From: Gordonia sputi NBRC 100414
GTDB lineage: Bacteria; Actinomycetota; Actinomycetes; Mycobacteriales; Mycobacteriaceae
Reading direction: 5' to 3'
Length of the DNA stretch: 64,000 nucleotides
Assembly (NCBI RefSeq): GCF_000248055.1
Contig: NZ_BAFC01000123.1
Span: 1 to 64,000, forward strand
The notes under the pieces were generated by a model that saw only the letters and a program-made list of their open reading frames with translations, did no database searches and was not told where the DNA came from. The translations under genes and the position numbers were made by a program. Shown piece after piece: positions 8,864 through 18,008 of the stretch; within the stretch, counting starts at the first letter, position 1, and each line of letters opens with the position of its first letter.

Positions 8864-10015
8864 ATGAGCGACACCCTCGACCCGGCACGAACCGTCGACC
8901 ACCGCACCGATCGACACTGGGCCGACAACGCCGTGCGACTCATCGAGGCCGACGCTCGGCGCAGCGCCGATACACATCTGCTGCGCTGCGAACTTCCGGG
9001 ATGGTCGCGCTGGATCGACGATGGAAGCAACGGTGCCCCGGGCACCGAGGTCGGCGTCGACCTCTATCTGAAGGACGAGAGCACCCATCCCACGGGCTCG
9101 CTGAAGCATCGACTGGCCCGCTCGCTGTTCCTCTATGCGATCTGCAACGGATGGATCACCGAGGGCACGACGGTGATCGAGGCGTCGTCGGGATCGACGG
9201 CGGTCAGCGAGGCGTACTTCGCGCATCTGATCGGTGTGCCGTTCATCGCTGTGATGACGTCGGGGACATCGCCCGCCAAGACCGCACTGATCGAACGTGA
9301 GGGTGGTCGCTGCCACTTCGTCGAACGTGCGTCGGATGTGTACGACGAGGCGCTGCGGCTCGAGAGCGAACTCGGCGGACATTTCATCGACCAGTTCACG
9401 ATGGCCGAACGCGCAACCGACTGGCGTGGGAACAACAACATCGCGGAGTCGATCTTCGCGCAGATGGCCACCGAGGATCATCCGGTGCCGACGTGGATCG
9501 TGGTGGGCGCGGGGACGGGCGGAACGTCGGCGACGCTCGGCCGCTACCTGCGCTACCGCAGACATCCGACGTGGCTGGCGGTCGTCGACCCGGAGAACTC
9601 GGTGTTCCTACCCGCCTATGAGACCGGCGACGGATCGCTGCGCTCGGAGACCGGGTCGCGGATCGAGGGGATCGGGCGGCCCCGCGTCGAGCCGTCGTTC
9701 GTGTCGCAGGTCATCGACCGCATGATCGGTGTCCCCGATGCCGCGTCGATCGCGGCTGCACGTCACCTGTCGGATCGCCTCGGGCGTCGTGTTGGCGCAT
9801 CGACCGGAACCAACATGTGGGGTGTCGCGCAGGTCATCTCGGAGATGGTCGCGCAGCGGCGGGCAGGCAGCGTCGTCTCGCTACTGTGCGACTCCGGAGA
9901 TCGTTACGCCACAACCTATTTCGACGACGACTGGGTCGCGGCGCAGGGCTTCGACCTCGCACCGCCGACCGCAGTCCTCGACGAGTTCTACCGGACCGCA
10001 GTGTGGACCGGCTGA
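8864..10015 (+). CDS. Cysteine-synthase-family PLP enzyme (CysK2-like)
   Basis: The 383-residue protein is a fold-type II PLP enzyme. K81 in [17 protein letters not shown] is the probable Schiff-base lysine. [15 protein letters not shown] and [19 protein letters not shown] provide the substrate and phosphate loops. It is longer than CysK and resembles the CysK2 branch (Rv0848, an S-sulfocysteine synthase in M. tuberculosis), but the substrate cannot be fixed from sequence. Its end overlaps the convergent hydrolase gene by 28 bases. It lies next to the amino acid:carrier protein ligase locus, so a role in supplying an unusual amino acid to it is possible but speculative. Confidence 0.8.
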   Translation: MSDTLDPARTVDHRTDRHWADNAVRLIEADARRSADTHLLRCELPGWSRWIDDGSNGAPGTEVGVDLYLKDESTHPTGSLKHRLARSLFLYAICNGWITEGTTVIEASSGSTAVSEAYFAHLIGVPFIAVMTSGTSPAKTALIEREGGRCHFVERASDVYDEALRLESELGGHFIDQFTMAERATDWRGNNNIAESIFAQMATEDHPVPTWIVVGAGTGGTSATLGRYLRYRRHPTWLAVVDPENSVFLPAYETGDGSLRSETGSRIEGIGRPRVEPSFVSQVIDRMIGVPDAASIAAARHLSDRLGRRVGASTGTNMWGVAQVISEMVAQRRAGSVVSLLCDSGDRYATTYFDDDWVAAQGFDLAPPTAVLDEFYRTAVWTG

Positions 10016-11772
10016 TCAACCTCGCCCGCAGGATCGGCGGGGTCGACAACTGTCGTGGTCACGTCGTAGAGGTCGAGGGCTCGTAGCGCTTCATCCTTCA
10101 ACATCGCGCGTGTCGGCATGTGATAACCCGCGTGATCTCCGTCGGTGAGATGTACGACAGGTATCGAGATCCCGAGGCGCGACATCGCTCGATGACCACT
10201 CAGGCGGGTGAATTGCCGATAGTCATTGGGAGCGAGGACAAGCCGAACCTCTGCGCCGGCGCGCTGTATCCGGGCCAGCATTGTCTCAGGCATCTGGAAG
10301 ACGCGGAGACGAGCCAGTGCTGCACGCAACCGTGTGGACCGGACCTTGCCCGAGAAGTCCGTCAGGTCCCGTATTCCTCGGTAAAGTACGCGGTGTCGCT
10401 GGAATTCGAGGCGCGCCGAGGCCGAATCGGCCCCGCGCATGAAGGGTAACGACCAGTCAGGCCAGACATCCCAACGATTGACGTTGGCGACGATGGCGAC
10501 TACCCGGGATCGCCCCGACTGCCGACGTGCCGTCTCGATCGCAGCGTGCGCCGACATCCAGTTTCCTGCACAGATGCCCAGGTGTGCGACGACGGTGATG
10601 CGTGAGAGGTTGAGTTCGTCCAGGATGCGGTTCCCGTCGTTGACATAGGTTCGCGTGAAGAGCTTGACGAAGGTGTCGTCAGTCGACGTCATGCCGGACT
10701 CGCCGACGCCGCGCCTGTCGAAACGTACGGTTCTGCCACCGCGTGCCGCCACCTCGTTCGCAAGTTCGACATACAACCTTGCTGGGCCGCTGCGAATGTC
10801 GTGCCCTATCGGATGAGTGACGAGTAAGCGATCGGCGATTCGATGTGTACCGGCAACCGCGGTGTCCCATACGGTGATTCCGTCATCGGTCACCATTACT
10901 CGGGTCTCGATCGCGCGGCCGTCGGGTGTCGACGCTACGACGGCCGAACTCACCGGCATTGGTGAGACGAACGTTGTCGCCGCGGGCATCTGCTGTGACA
11001 ACCACTGCGCGATGCGCTCGAGTTCAGGCGGGAAATCGATGAGAAGGGCTTCAGTGGCCTGGATGAAGGGGGCTTGATCGGTCAGTGCCGAGACGGTACC
11101 TCCCGCAGCAGAGACGCTCTGCGCCAGCGACGATTCAAGATCATCACCTGACAGCAGCGCGAGAACGCGATCGCGGCGCGACCCGACGACGGCGACCGGA
11201 TCCAGTGTCTTACGCGAAAAGGCACGTGCCGCTTCCCGATGGAGCGTGAGCCCGGCCAACTGCACGAGTTCGTCGGAACCAGCGGCGGGTGCATCCTCGC
11301 TCTCCGAGAGTGTCGCATAGAGCATCTGCTGTGTACGAACAAAGTGACGTCCGCGCTGAATCGGGTCCCAGAGCACGAGGCAATCCGCGCTGTCACGCAC
11401 AGATTCATTCGATGCCGCAACGAGCGCACCGCTGCGATGGGCGATCACGGCGATCGGACCTACTTCGAGATCGACGAGGTGATCGAACGCCGCGGTGACG
11501 CTGCGATCCCAGCGCTCGACCGCCGACGGATCTGCCTGCGACCCTGCGGATTCGCCCGTCCCGGCGTAATCGATGCGTAGAACGAGCAGACGCTGCGCAG
11601 CCAGGAGTTCAGCGAGTCGTTTGAATCCTCGCCACGTGTGGTTGAGTTCTTTGCCGAGGGGTGGGCACACCAGTACCGCACCGCGAACCAGTCCGTCTTC
11701 AGGATGCGTGTACACCCCGAAGAGTGGGACGCCGCCCATCGCAAGATACGTTGGCTTGTTGACGATCCTCAT
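9988..11772 (-). CDS. Tandem alpha/beta-hydrolase-fold protein with a cysteine elbow
   Basis: The 594 residues form two alpha/beta-hydrolase-like halves. In the first (about 1-280) the DYAGTGES strand is clear, but the nucleophile elbow reads AHRSG (111-115), so the usual Ser position holds Arg113. In the second (about 285-594) the [10 protein letters not shown] block is followed by HLGICAGNW, giving a G-x-C-x-G elbow with C401, as in acyltransferases and PHA-synthase-like enzymes. DGDHAGYHM near the C-terminus offers the catalytic histidine. The gene lies 3 bases after the amino acid:carrier protein ligase gene in the same operon. An acyl or aminoacyl transferase acting on the carrier protein is the natural inference; hydrolysis is the alternative. 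Confidence 0.75.
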   Translation of the reverse strand: MRIVNKPTYLAMGGVPLFGVYTHPEDGLVRGAVLVCPPLGKELNHTWRGFKRLAELLAAQRLLVLRIDYAGTGESAGSQADPSAVERWDRSVTAAFDHLVDLEVGPIAVIAHRSGALVAASNESVRDSADCLVLWDPIQRGRHFVRTQQMLYATLSESEDAPAAGSDELVQLAGLTLHREAARAFSRKTLDPVAVVGSRRDRVLALLSGDDLESSLAQSVSAAGGTVSALTDQAPFIQATEALLIDFPPELERIAQWLSQQMPAATTFVSPMPVSSAVVASTPDGRAIETRVMVTDDGITVWDTAVAGTHRIADRLLVTHPIGHDIRSGPARLYVELANEVAARGGRTVRFDRRGVGESGMTSTDDTFVKLFTRTYVNDGNRILDELNLSRITVVAHLGICAGNWMSAHAAIETARRQSGRSRVVAIVANVNRWDVWPDWSLPFMRGADSASARLEFQRHRVLYRGIRDLTDFSGKVRSTRLRAALARLRVFQMPETMLARIQRAGAEVRLVLAPNDYRQFTRLSGHRAMSRLGISIPVVHLTDGDHAGYHMPTRAMLKDEALRALDLYDVTTTVVDPADPAGEVDQPVHTAVR

Positions 11773-11775
11773 GAC

Positions 11776-12720
11776 CTAGAGCGCAAGCGCAGAGCGGACG
11801 TGGTCAGGCCATTGTGAACTGTCGATTCCGTGAATCGCGAACAGTGCCAGAGTGGTTCGATCCATGCCGATCCCCACGCATGCGCTGTGGGCGGGTTGAC
11901 CGTCCGCGGTGGAGATGCCGAACCCGGTACCGAAATGGTCCTGGTGGTTGTTGCACGACAACAGCGCTGTGCCGTCGTCGAGATCGCCGTAGAGACGCAC
12001 GACGAGTTCGGTCTTCAGGTTTTCCTCGAGTTGATTGGCAGCTAAGAACTTGCCGGTCCGCCCGAAGAACGGGTCGTTGGCGGGCACGTCGTCGGCGAGC
12101 AAGCCGAGTCGACCGAAGATCTCGTGGGCCACCCGCGTCCAGGTTGCGCGGTGTTCCTTCGCGCCCTCCGGATCGCCGACGTACACGAACTCCTGCATAC
12201 GGAAGGCCTGCATGCGCAGCGGGTCGTCGGATGGCTCGTGGCGGAAGCAGTATCCGTGCACGTTGTAGCGAGATCCGCCTTCTGGCAACGTATTTGGCAG
12301 CGTCGAGTACAGCGGGTGGCACGCGGCCGAGACGAGCATGGTGCCCGCGGACGAGAGGTGACCGTCCCAGGGCAGTCCTGCCTCTCGGTCGAGAAGCAGC
12401 GAACGGTGTTCTGCCGAGCCGCCGGTGAACGTGGAGATCGCTCCGGTCAGCTGCGGGAACGACGCGATGTAGTCGGTCTTCTCGTATGCCTCGCGCGGAA
12501 AGATCGGCGGGAACCGAAAGCGCGTGATGTTCTCTTCGCCGTGGGTGTCGACGCCTGCCTGCCACATGAGGCGGTCGACACCGTCGAAGGCAGCCTCGTA
12601 CTCGGCACCACGGCCGTACAGTCCATCGAGTCCGGATGGGATGAGATGTCCCGCAGCGATGAGTTGATCACGAAATTGCCGATGCGCGACCGGGAGGTCG
12701 ACGACGAGTTGGTCAGTCAT
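11776..12720 (-). CDS. Amino acid:[carrier protein] ligase (seryl-tRNA synthetase homologue)
   Basis: This 314-residue protein is a stand-alone class II synthetase catalytic core without a tRNA-binding domain. Motif 2 is CFRHE (R160) and motif 3 is CVGIGMDRTTLALF (R288). C134 in SAACHPLYST, E177 in RMQEFVYVG and C281 in HSACVG sit where methanogenic-type SerRS and the Bradyrhizobium ligases coordinate catalytic zinc. Known members activate glycine or alanine and transfer it to the phosphopantetheine arm of a dedicated carrier protein instead of tRNA. A carrier protein and a phosphopantetheinyl transferase are encoded divergently 1.4 kb away. The RBS GGGGGTAATTCAC precedes the ATG. The family call is strong; the amino acid substrate is not readable here. 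Confidence 0.92.
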   Translation of the reverse strand: MTDQLVVDLPVAHRQFRDQLIAAGHLIPSGLDGLYGRGAEYEAAFDGVDRLMWQAGVDTHGEENITRFRFPPIFPREAYEKTDYIASFPQLTGAISTFTGGSAEHRSLLLDREAGLPWDGHLSSAGTMLVSAACHPLYSTLPNTLPEGGSRYNVHGYCFRHEPSDDPLRMQAFRMQEFVYVGDPEGAKEHRATWTRVAHEIFGRLGLLADDVPANDPFFGRTGKFLAANQLEENLKTELVVRLYGDLDDGTALLSCNNHQDHFGTGFGISTADGQPAHSACVGIGMDRTTLALFAIHGIDSSQWPDHVRSALAL

Positions 12721-12725
12721 GTGAA

Positions 12726-13877
12726 TTACCCCCGTAGCGCAAGGACCAGCTGCGAATTGTTCGCCCGGATCCGATCGTTGGAAACCATGAGTGCTGGTCC
12801 GTATGAGTCTCGAAGCAAACGCCCCATCGAGGCGCGGTGATTCTCGCGGTAACCGTTGATGCCGCAGATCGTCAGCGCGGCCGCGACGATTTCGACAACG
12901 GCCGTTGACGCGGTCAGTTTGAGATTGTTCATTGCGACAGAGAATCCGATGGTCGGCTCGAGATGTCCCGCCGCGAGAAATTCTTCATAGTGTGAGATGC
13001 CGTGGGAAACCGAGCTCTCGAATCGCTGGTGCAGTTCAAGTAGGTCGGCGAACCGAGCTGCCTGCGGCGGCGTCGAGCCTGGCGTCTTGCGCGCGGCGGC
13101 ACGAACTTCGGTACGTGCCTTGGCAACTGCGGCGTCGGCAATGCCGAGCCACGCTGACGCCCACAACGTGTGCGACGAGGGCTGCATGGTGTGCGCGGAG
13201 ATGATCGAGTAGTCGACGGGAATCACGTGATCGACGCTGGTGTCGGCCACGAGCATGAACCCTGGGCTGCAGGTGCCCCGGAAGCCGAGAGTGTCCCACT
13301 CCGACGTCTTGGTGAGCTCCGTCTCGGCCCGCGGACACACGACAAGGACCTGGTCTCCGGGCGGACTGTCGCTATTTCTTCGCGCCGTGGTGCAGATGTA
13401 GTCGGCATACTCGCCGTAGGAAATGACTGGTGCTTTCTTTTCGAGATGGACGCGATCGCCATCTGTCTGCACCGCGCAGGTCGACGACCGCACGTCACCA
13501 CCCGTGGTGATCTCGGTGGTCGCAGAGGCGAGAAGCGCCTCGGCGCGCGCCACTTCGCGGGCCAGGTCGGCCGCCGCCGGCGTTGCGGCATGAAAGCGAA
13601 GTGTCAGTGCCTGAGAATGGTGCATGGCAAAGATCATCGCCGCGGAGCTGCACGCAGCCCCGAGTTCCCTTGTGACTCTTGCAAGTTCGCTGATCGAGCT
13701 TCCACGTCCGCCGAACTCGGCGGGTAGGGAAGCCGACAAGAGTCTGCTCTGACGCAACGCGTCGACGGCCTCGTGCGGAAAGCGTCCTTTGCGATCGACG
13801 TCGTCGGCAGCAGCGGCGGCAACCTCAACGACTGCCGAAGCGTCCAACGCAGAACCCAATTCTCCTGTGGTCAACAC
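12726..13877 (-). CDS. Acyl-CoA-dehydrogenase-like flavoprotein of the carrier-protein locus
   Basis: About 383 residues with the ACAD order: an N-terminal helical part with SASLPAEFGGRGSSISELARVTRELG and AMIFAMHHSQAL, a middle beta part (SEWDTLGFRGTCSPGF), and a C-terminal helical part ending GRLLRDSYGPALM. The usual Glu base of acyl-CoA dehydrogenases is not evident; ENHRASMGR stands in that region. The family includes flavoproteins that oxidise aminoacyl groups held on carrier proteins, for example prolyl-PCP dehydrogenases, which suits the ligase 5 bases downstream. Start is GTG 13877 or TTG 13874; GGGGGAGGA upstream spaces better to the TTG. Longer readings run across the divergent promoter and carrier protein gene and are rejected. 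Confidence 0.82.
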   Translation of the reverse strand: MLTTGELGSALDASAVVEVAAAAADDVDRKGRFPHEAVDALRQSRLLSASLPAEFGGRGSSISELARVTRELGAACSSAAMIFAMHHSQALTLRFHAATPAAADLAREVARAEALLASATTEITTGGDVRSSTCAVQTDGDRVHLEKKAPVISYGEYADYICTTARRNSDSPPGDQVLVVCPRAETELTKTSEWDTLGFRGTCSPGFMLVADTSVDHVIPVDYSIISAHTMQPSSHTLWASAWLGIADAAVAKARTEVRAAARKTPGSTPPQAARFADLLELHQRFESSVSHGISHYEEFLAAGHLEPTIGFSVAMNNLKLTASTAVVEIVAAALTICGINGYRENHRASMGRLLRDSYGPALMVSNDRIRANNSQLVLALRG

Positions 13878-14005
13878 ATTCCTCCCCCAAAATGCGGAAA
13901 ACAGAGCGGGATTCACGGACTGATAAATCCCCCAAATGTATGGACCGTCTTTCCCCCTGTGGTCCATTTTCCAATGCGCCTGTAGTATACGAGTACGATG
14001 TGACA

Positions 14006-14028
14006 TCTGCAACGTGGGGTTTTGCAGA
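14006..14028. promoter_or_regulatory. Inverted repeat in the divergent promoter region of the carrier-protein locus
   Basis: TCTGCAA (14006-14012) and TTGCAGA (14022-14028) form a perfect 7-bp inverted repeat with a 9-base spacer. It lies in the 193-base gap between the divergent dehydrogenase and carrier protein genes, about 40 bases before the carrier protein start. A TAGTAT/TATAC stretch at about 13983-13990 could be a -10 element for the rightward arm. It may be an operator controlling one or both arms, or a leader hairpin. Confidence 0.5.
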
Positions 14029-14070
14029 CTAATCATCGGCGGGGAATCATGTACGACCAGGGAGGGAACC

Positions 14071-14325
14071 ATGAACATCGACAAAAGCGACATTCGAGGC
14101 GTACTGGACAAGTACGGGAAGCTGACAGTAGCAGCAGGAGAGGTGTCAGACGATACCGATCTGTTTACGGTTGGTTTGACGTCACACGCGACAGTCAACG
14201 TCATGTTGGGCCTCGAAGATCTGTACGACGTCGAGTTCCCCGAGGAGATTCTCAAGAAGTCGACCTTCTCCAGCGTCAACAGCCTCGCCTCGGCACTTAG
14301 CACTCTCGTCGCCGCCGGGGTATGA
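14071..14325 (+). CDS. Stand-alone carrier protein
   Basis: The 84-residue, acidic, four-helix carrier protein has S38 in DLFTVGLTSHATVNVMLGLED as the phosphopantetheine attachment site. The motif GLTSHA replaces the usual DSL of fatty acid ACP, and I recall similar motifs in carrier proteins paired with amino acid:carrier protein ligases. The ATG at 14071 follows GGGAGGGAACC, an excellent ribosome-binding site; an upstream extension without one is rejected. It overlaps the transferase gene by ATGA, so the two are coupled. It should receive an amino acid from the divergent ligase and present it to the dehydrogenase and hydrolase-fold protein. Confidence 0.92.
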   Translation: MNIDKSDIRGVLDKYGKLTVAAGEVSDDTDLFTVGLTSHATVNVMLGLEDLYDVEFPEEILKKSTFSSVNSLASALSTLVAAGV

Positions 14326-14696
14326 GCTTCGTCGTCGGCTGCGACCTGGTCGACGTGGCCGAGATCGTCGCATCGATCGACACTTTCGGTGATCGCTACC
14401 TCCGCCGCGTCTTCACCGACGCCGAACTCGTTCGCTGCGAAGGGCCAACGCGCGCACAGCGTCTCGCGGCGCGCTTCGCGGCGAAGGAGTCGGTCATCAA
14501 GACACTGATCGACTCCGACGCCGCGACGCCACTGCGCGAGATCGAGGTCGTCATGAACGGTCCAGTACCCGGCATCCGGCTATCGGGCAGCATGGCAGCT
14601 CTCGCCGAGCGTAAGAACTGGCGCGAGCCGTCACTGTCGCTGTCGCACACGTCGACGCATGCCATGGCGACGGTGATCGCTCACATCGGGGTGTGA
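14322..14696 (+). CDS. AcpS-type 4'-phosphopantetheinyl transferase
   Basis: The 124-residue protein has the two Mg/CoA-binding motifs of AcpS: GCDLVDVAEI (D8) and RLAARFAAKESVIK (E56). It overlaps the carrier protein stop by 4 bases, so it is almost certainly dedicated to converting that carrier protein to its holo form. A separate housekeeping AcpS is expected elsewhere on the chromosome. The SLSHTSTHAMATV strand near the end is usual for the family. Confidence 0.92.
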   Translation: MSFVVGCDLVDVAEIVASIDTFGDRYLRRVFTDAELVRCEGPTRAQRLAARFAAKESVIKTLIDSDAATPLREIEVVMNGPVPGIRLSGSMAALAERKNWREPSLSLSHTSTHAMATVIAHIGV

Positions 14697-14730
14697 CGCA
14701 CCGCACGTTGCGTCGCCTACCATCGTTCGT

Positions 14731-15426
14731 GTGGCGCAATGCGTGGTGCAAGCCGATGACCTGGTCAGGGAATATCGCCTCGGCGACGAGCGGGTTCGCG
14801 CGCTCGACGGGGTGAACCTCACGCTCGACGGTGGGCAGTTCGTGTCCATCGTCGGGCCGTCAGGGGCGGGCAAGAGCACACTGCTGCACATCATCGGAGC
14901 CCTCGACACCCCGACGTCGGGATCGATCGAGGTCGACGGCGTCGATCTCGCGACGCTCGACGACAACGCGGCGTCGGCTTTCCGTCGGCATCGCGTCGGG
15001 TTCGTGTTCCAGTTCTTCAACCTCGTTCCGACGATGTCGGCGTGGGAAAACGTTGCGCTACCAAGGCTTCTCGACAGTAAGTCGCTGCGACGCGCCAAGC
15101 CACGTGCTGTCGAACTCCTCGACCGCGTCGGACTCGGCAACCGTATCGATCACCGACCGTCGGAGTTGTCAGGCGGACAGATGCAGCGGGTCGCGATCGC
15201 GCGCTCGCTGATAATGGAGCCGTCGATCCTTCTCGCCGACGAGCCGACCGGCAACCTCGACTCGCACACCGGGGACGCTGTCCTCGAGCTGCTGTCGGAG
15301 GTTGCACACGATGCGCCGAATCGCCTGGTGATCATGGTGACTCACGATCCGCACGCTGCCGACGTCGCCGACCGCACGATCGTCGTGCGGGACGGCAGGG
15401 TCGCCGCCGCGGACGCGCGAGGGTGA
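14731..15426 (+). CDS. ABC transporter ATPase, MacB/LolD type
   Basis: Walker A is GPSGAGKST (K48), the signature is [15 protein letters not shown] and Walker B is [13 protein letters not shown], followed by MVTHDPHAA. The [20 protein letters not shown]-loop region is typical of the MacB/LolD/FtsE-like group that drives FtsX-type permeases rather than importers. It overlaps the permease gene by 4 bases (GTGA) and begins 35 bases after the phosphopantetheinyl transferase gene, so it probably belongs to the carrier protein operon as its export or extraction module. Confidence 0.93.
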   Translation: MAQCVVQADDLVREYRLGDERVRALDGVNLTLDGGQFVSIVGPSGAGKSTLLHIIGALDTPTSGSIEVDGVDLATLDDNAASAFRRHRVGFVFQFFNLVPTMSAWENVALPRLLDSKSLRRAKPRAVELLDRVGLGNRIDHRPSELSGGQMQRVAIARSLIMEPSILLADEPTGNLDSHTGDAVLELLSEVAHDAPNRLVIMVTHDPHAADVADRTIVVRDGRVAAADARG

Positions 15427-17948
15427 CGACTCCGATGGTGACAAAGCTGTTCGCCGCGCTCACCCGGGTGCGGGTGTTGAACCTGCGCGAGCTGCGCGAT
15501 CACCGACTGCGCGTGGTCACCTCACTCATCGTGGTCGCAGTCTCGTCGGCGCTGCTGATAGCGGTGTTGGGCACGTACGGGTCGCTGAGCGAATCGATTC
15601 GCGACTTCGACGCCGCGATCAACGGCACGGCCCAGCTCGAGGTCGCGTCGATCGCGGACTCGGGAATCGACGAGTCGGTCGCGGGTGACATCCGTGCGCA
15701 GGTCCCCGACGCCAAGTCGGTGGTTCCTGTCATCCGTGGTACCGCGGTGGTCGGTGACAGACGAATTGCTCTGGTGGGATCGGACTTTCGGGCGCGCGCT
15801 CTTGCCGGCGGTGTTCAGGAGGCCGCTGCCACCGGGCTGATTCCTGGCGACCTCGACGATGGCGTCATCGTCGGTTCGGGTACGGGTTTGTCTCTGGGTC
15901 AACGACTTTCGGTCAACGGAGTCGACGTTCGGGTGGTGCGGGTCGTCGACGCTGCGGGACTCAACAACGGCGACTGCATGTTCGCCTATCTCGGCCTGGC
16001 CCAGCGGCTCACCGGGCTGAGCGGCAAGGTGTCGTCGATTCTCGTCGTCGCAGCGCCGGGCGTCGACGTCGGCGCGCTCGGCGACGAGGTGCGTCGCGTT
16101 GTCGATGGGCGTGCGGTGGTGGTGGATCCGGGGTTCCGTGCGAAGCAGGCTGAGGTCGCGGGGTCGGTGACCCGTGATTCGACGCTGCTCGTGTCTCTGA
16201 TCTCCCTGGTGATCGCGGCGTTCCTCGTGTTCAACACGATGAATATGGCTGTGGCGTCGCGCAGGGCGTCGTTGGCGATGGTCCGCGCGCTGGGCGCCAA
16301 GCGATCTCACCTGGTCTCTGACCTACTCACCGAGTCGGCGGTCTTCGGGTTTGTCGGAGGCCTGATCGGTGTACCGATCGGGATTCTCGCCGGTCGGTGG
16401 GCCATCTCGCGTGTGCCGACGACCAAGCGCGATTCGGTCTCGATCGTCGTCGACTATCACCTGCCGTCCTATGCGCCGGTCGTCGCGGTCGCCGCGTGTG
16501 TGCTGGCGTGTGTTGCCGCGACCTCTCTTGCTGCGCGATCGGTGTTCGCGGTGTCGCCGGTCGAGGCGATGGTGTCTGGTCAGGTCGCCGACACCGGACC
16601 ACAGCGCGGACCGCTGACTGTGCTGGCAGCGGTTGCCGGTGTGGCTCTGCTCGTCGGGTCGTGGTTCATCGCCGTCGACGTTCCGGGCCGCCCCGCCATT
16701 GTCGCCGGTGCGGTGTATGCCGTTGGCGCGCTGCTTATCTGCTTCGCACTTACCCGCCCGCTTGTGCGGTTCGTCGTGTCGGTCGCCCGACGATTCGGCG
16801 GTCCGGGGCAAGTTGCCGCGGTCAACACCGAACGTGCGCCGCGACGAGCCTGGGCGACGCTGATGACCGTTGCGGTCGCGATCGCAGTGGGAATGGGCAC
16901 GTCGGGTGCGCTCGACAATCTCGTTGCGTCAATTTCGCATTCGCTCGACGGGCTCGGTGACCCCGACTTCTACATCTCCTCGACGACGCGTGACGAAATC
17001 CCCTCGGGCGCAGCGTTACCCGGTGCTATTGCCGACGAGGTACGGGCGGTACCGGGAGTCTCGCGGGTGGTCGGGGCGCAGTGGGCGAACGTCAACGTCG
17101 GCGAAGCCAGGATCCTCGTCCAGGGACTTGAACCGGGATCGACGGCACCGTTCACGAAAAAGACGACGCCGCAGGCGCTTTCCGATGTGCTCGACGGTCG
17201 GGGCATCATCTTGTCGAGCGTGCTCGCCCGGTCTCTCGACGCCGACATCGGTTCGACGCTGCGCTTGGCGACGCCGACCGGATATCACGCCCTCGTCGTC
17301 CGCGACATCGTCGACTATGTCTCCATCGATTCCGGTGCCGCCGCAATGTCGAATTCGCTTCTCGCGCAGTGGTTCAATCGAACCGGCGACACATATCTAC
17401 AGATCGACGTCGAGCCGAGTGCCGACCGCGCTGCCGTGCAGAAGCAGTTGCAGCACATCGTCGACGTACATCCCTTGCCGCGGTCAGGAACTGCGTACGT
17501 CTATACGGGCGCACAGGCGTTGGCAGCCACCCAGGAGCAGGCACAGCAGGCGGGTGCCTTCACGGTCGCGATCCAGTGGATCGTGTCGGTGGCCGCGGCG
17601 ATCGCGCTGCTCAACACGCTGTTGCTGTCGGTGCTCGAACGTCGTCGTGAACTCGGTGTGCTGCGTGCGATGGGAGCGTCGCGTCGATTCATCTCCCGCA
17701 TGGTGGTTGCCGAGGCCGGCGCGATAGCGGTGGTCGGCACGGTCACCGGACTCGTGATGGGTACGGGCCTGCACTTCTTGGCCGACAAGATCCTGTCAGC
17801 GACGACGTCGCTGGAGATTGCGTTCTCACCGCGACCGTCGACGCTGCTGTTTGTCGCCGTGTCGATTGTGTTGTGCCTGGTGGGGGCGTTTGTTCCAGCG
17901 GCCCGCGCCGCCCGGATGAACATCACCGAGGCGATCGCCGAGGAGTAG
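15423..17948 (+). CDS. FtsX-like ABC permease with two FtsX domains
   Basis: The 841-residue membrane protein has an N-terminal helix, an outer MacB-like core domain of about 200 residues, a first FtsX block (ISLVIAAFLVFNTMNMAVASR, then a MVRALGAKR coupling helix), a central linker with two or more helices, a second outer domain, and a C-terminal FtsX block with LLNTLLLSVLERRRELGVLRAMGAS. This duplicated architecture acts as a complete permease with the ATPase encoded just upstream. Such mechanotransmission-type systems export peptides or small products, or extract lipids. The cargo here is unknown; a product of the carrier protein pathway is inferred from linkage. Confidence 0.92.
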   Translation: MTTPMVTKLFAALTRVRVLNLRELRDHRLRVVTSLIVVAVSSALLIAVLGTYGSLSESIRDFDAAINGTAQLEVASIADSGIDESVAGDIRAQVPDAKSVVPVIRGTAVVGDRRIALVGSDFRARALAGGVQEAAATGLIPGDLDDGVIVGSGTGLSLGQRLSVNGVDVRVVRVVDAAGLNNGDCMFAYLGLAQRLTGLSGKVSSILVVAAPGVDVGALGDEVRRVVDGRAVVVDPGFRAKQAEVAGSVTRDSTLLVSLISLVIAAFLVFNTMNMAVASRRASLAMVRALGAKRSHLVSDLLTESAVFGFVGGLIGVPIGILAGRWAISRVPTTKRDSVSIVVDYHLPSYAPVVAVAACVLACVAATSLAARSVFAVSPVEAMVSGQVADTGPQRGPLTVLAAVAGVALLVGSWFIAVDVPGRPAIVAGAVYAVGALLICFALTRPLVRFVVSVARRFGGPGQVAAVNTERAPRRAWATLMTVAVAIAVGMGTSGALDNLVASISHSLDGLGDPDFYISSTTRDEIPSGAALPGAIADEVRAVPGVSRVVGAQWANVNVGEARILVQGLEPGSTAPFTKKTTPQALSDVLDGRGIILSSVLARSLDADIGSTLRLATPTGYHALVVRDIVDYVSIDSGAAAMSNSLLAQWFNRTGDTYLQIDVEPSADRAAVQKQLQHIVDVHPLPRSGTAYVYTGAQALAATQEQAQQAGAFTVAIQWIVSVAAAIALLNTLLLSVLERRRELGVLRAMGASRRFISRMVVAEAGAIAVVGTVTGLVMGTGLHFLADKILSATTSLEIAFSPRPSTLLFVAVSIVLCLVGAFVPAARAARMNITEAIAEE

Positions 17949-17961
17949 CGTCGGATTTGGT

Positions 17962-17996
17962 TGTCAATATTTGTTGACATCCGCGTGGTGTCAACA
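17962..17996. promoter_or_regulatory. Cluster of TGTCAA/TTGACA half-sites before the HTH gene
   Basis: Three half-sites lie in the 60-base gap before the HTH gene: TGTCAA (17962-17967), TGTTGACA (17972-17979) and TGTCAACA (17989-17996). The second and third form a perfect 8-bp inverted repeat with a 9-base spacer, and the first and second a 6-bp inverted repeat. The arrangement suits an operator for the HTH protein encoded directly downstream. Autoregulation is inferred. Confidence 0.6.
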
Positions 17997-18008
17997 TAAC
18001 CTGACATC

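Noticed and set aside
12726-14303. Extended version of the ACAD-like gene reaching into the carrier protein gene
   Set aside because: The extra N-terminal part is antisense to the carrier protein and its promoter and lacks ACAD character. GGGGGAGGA marks the start near 13875.
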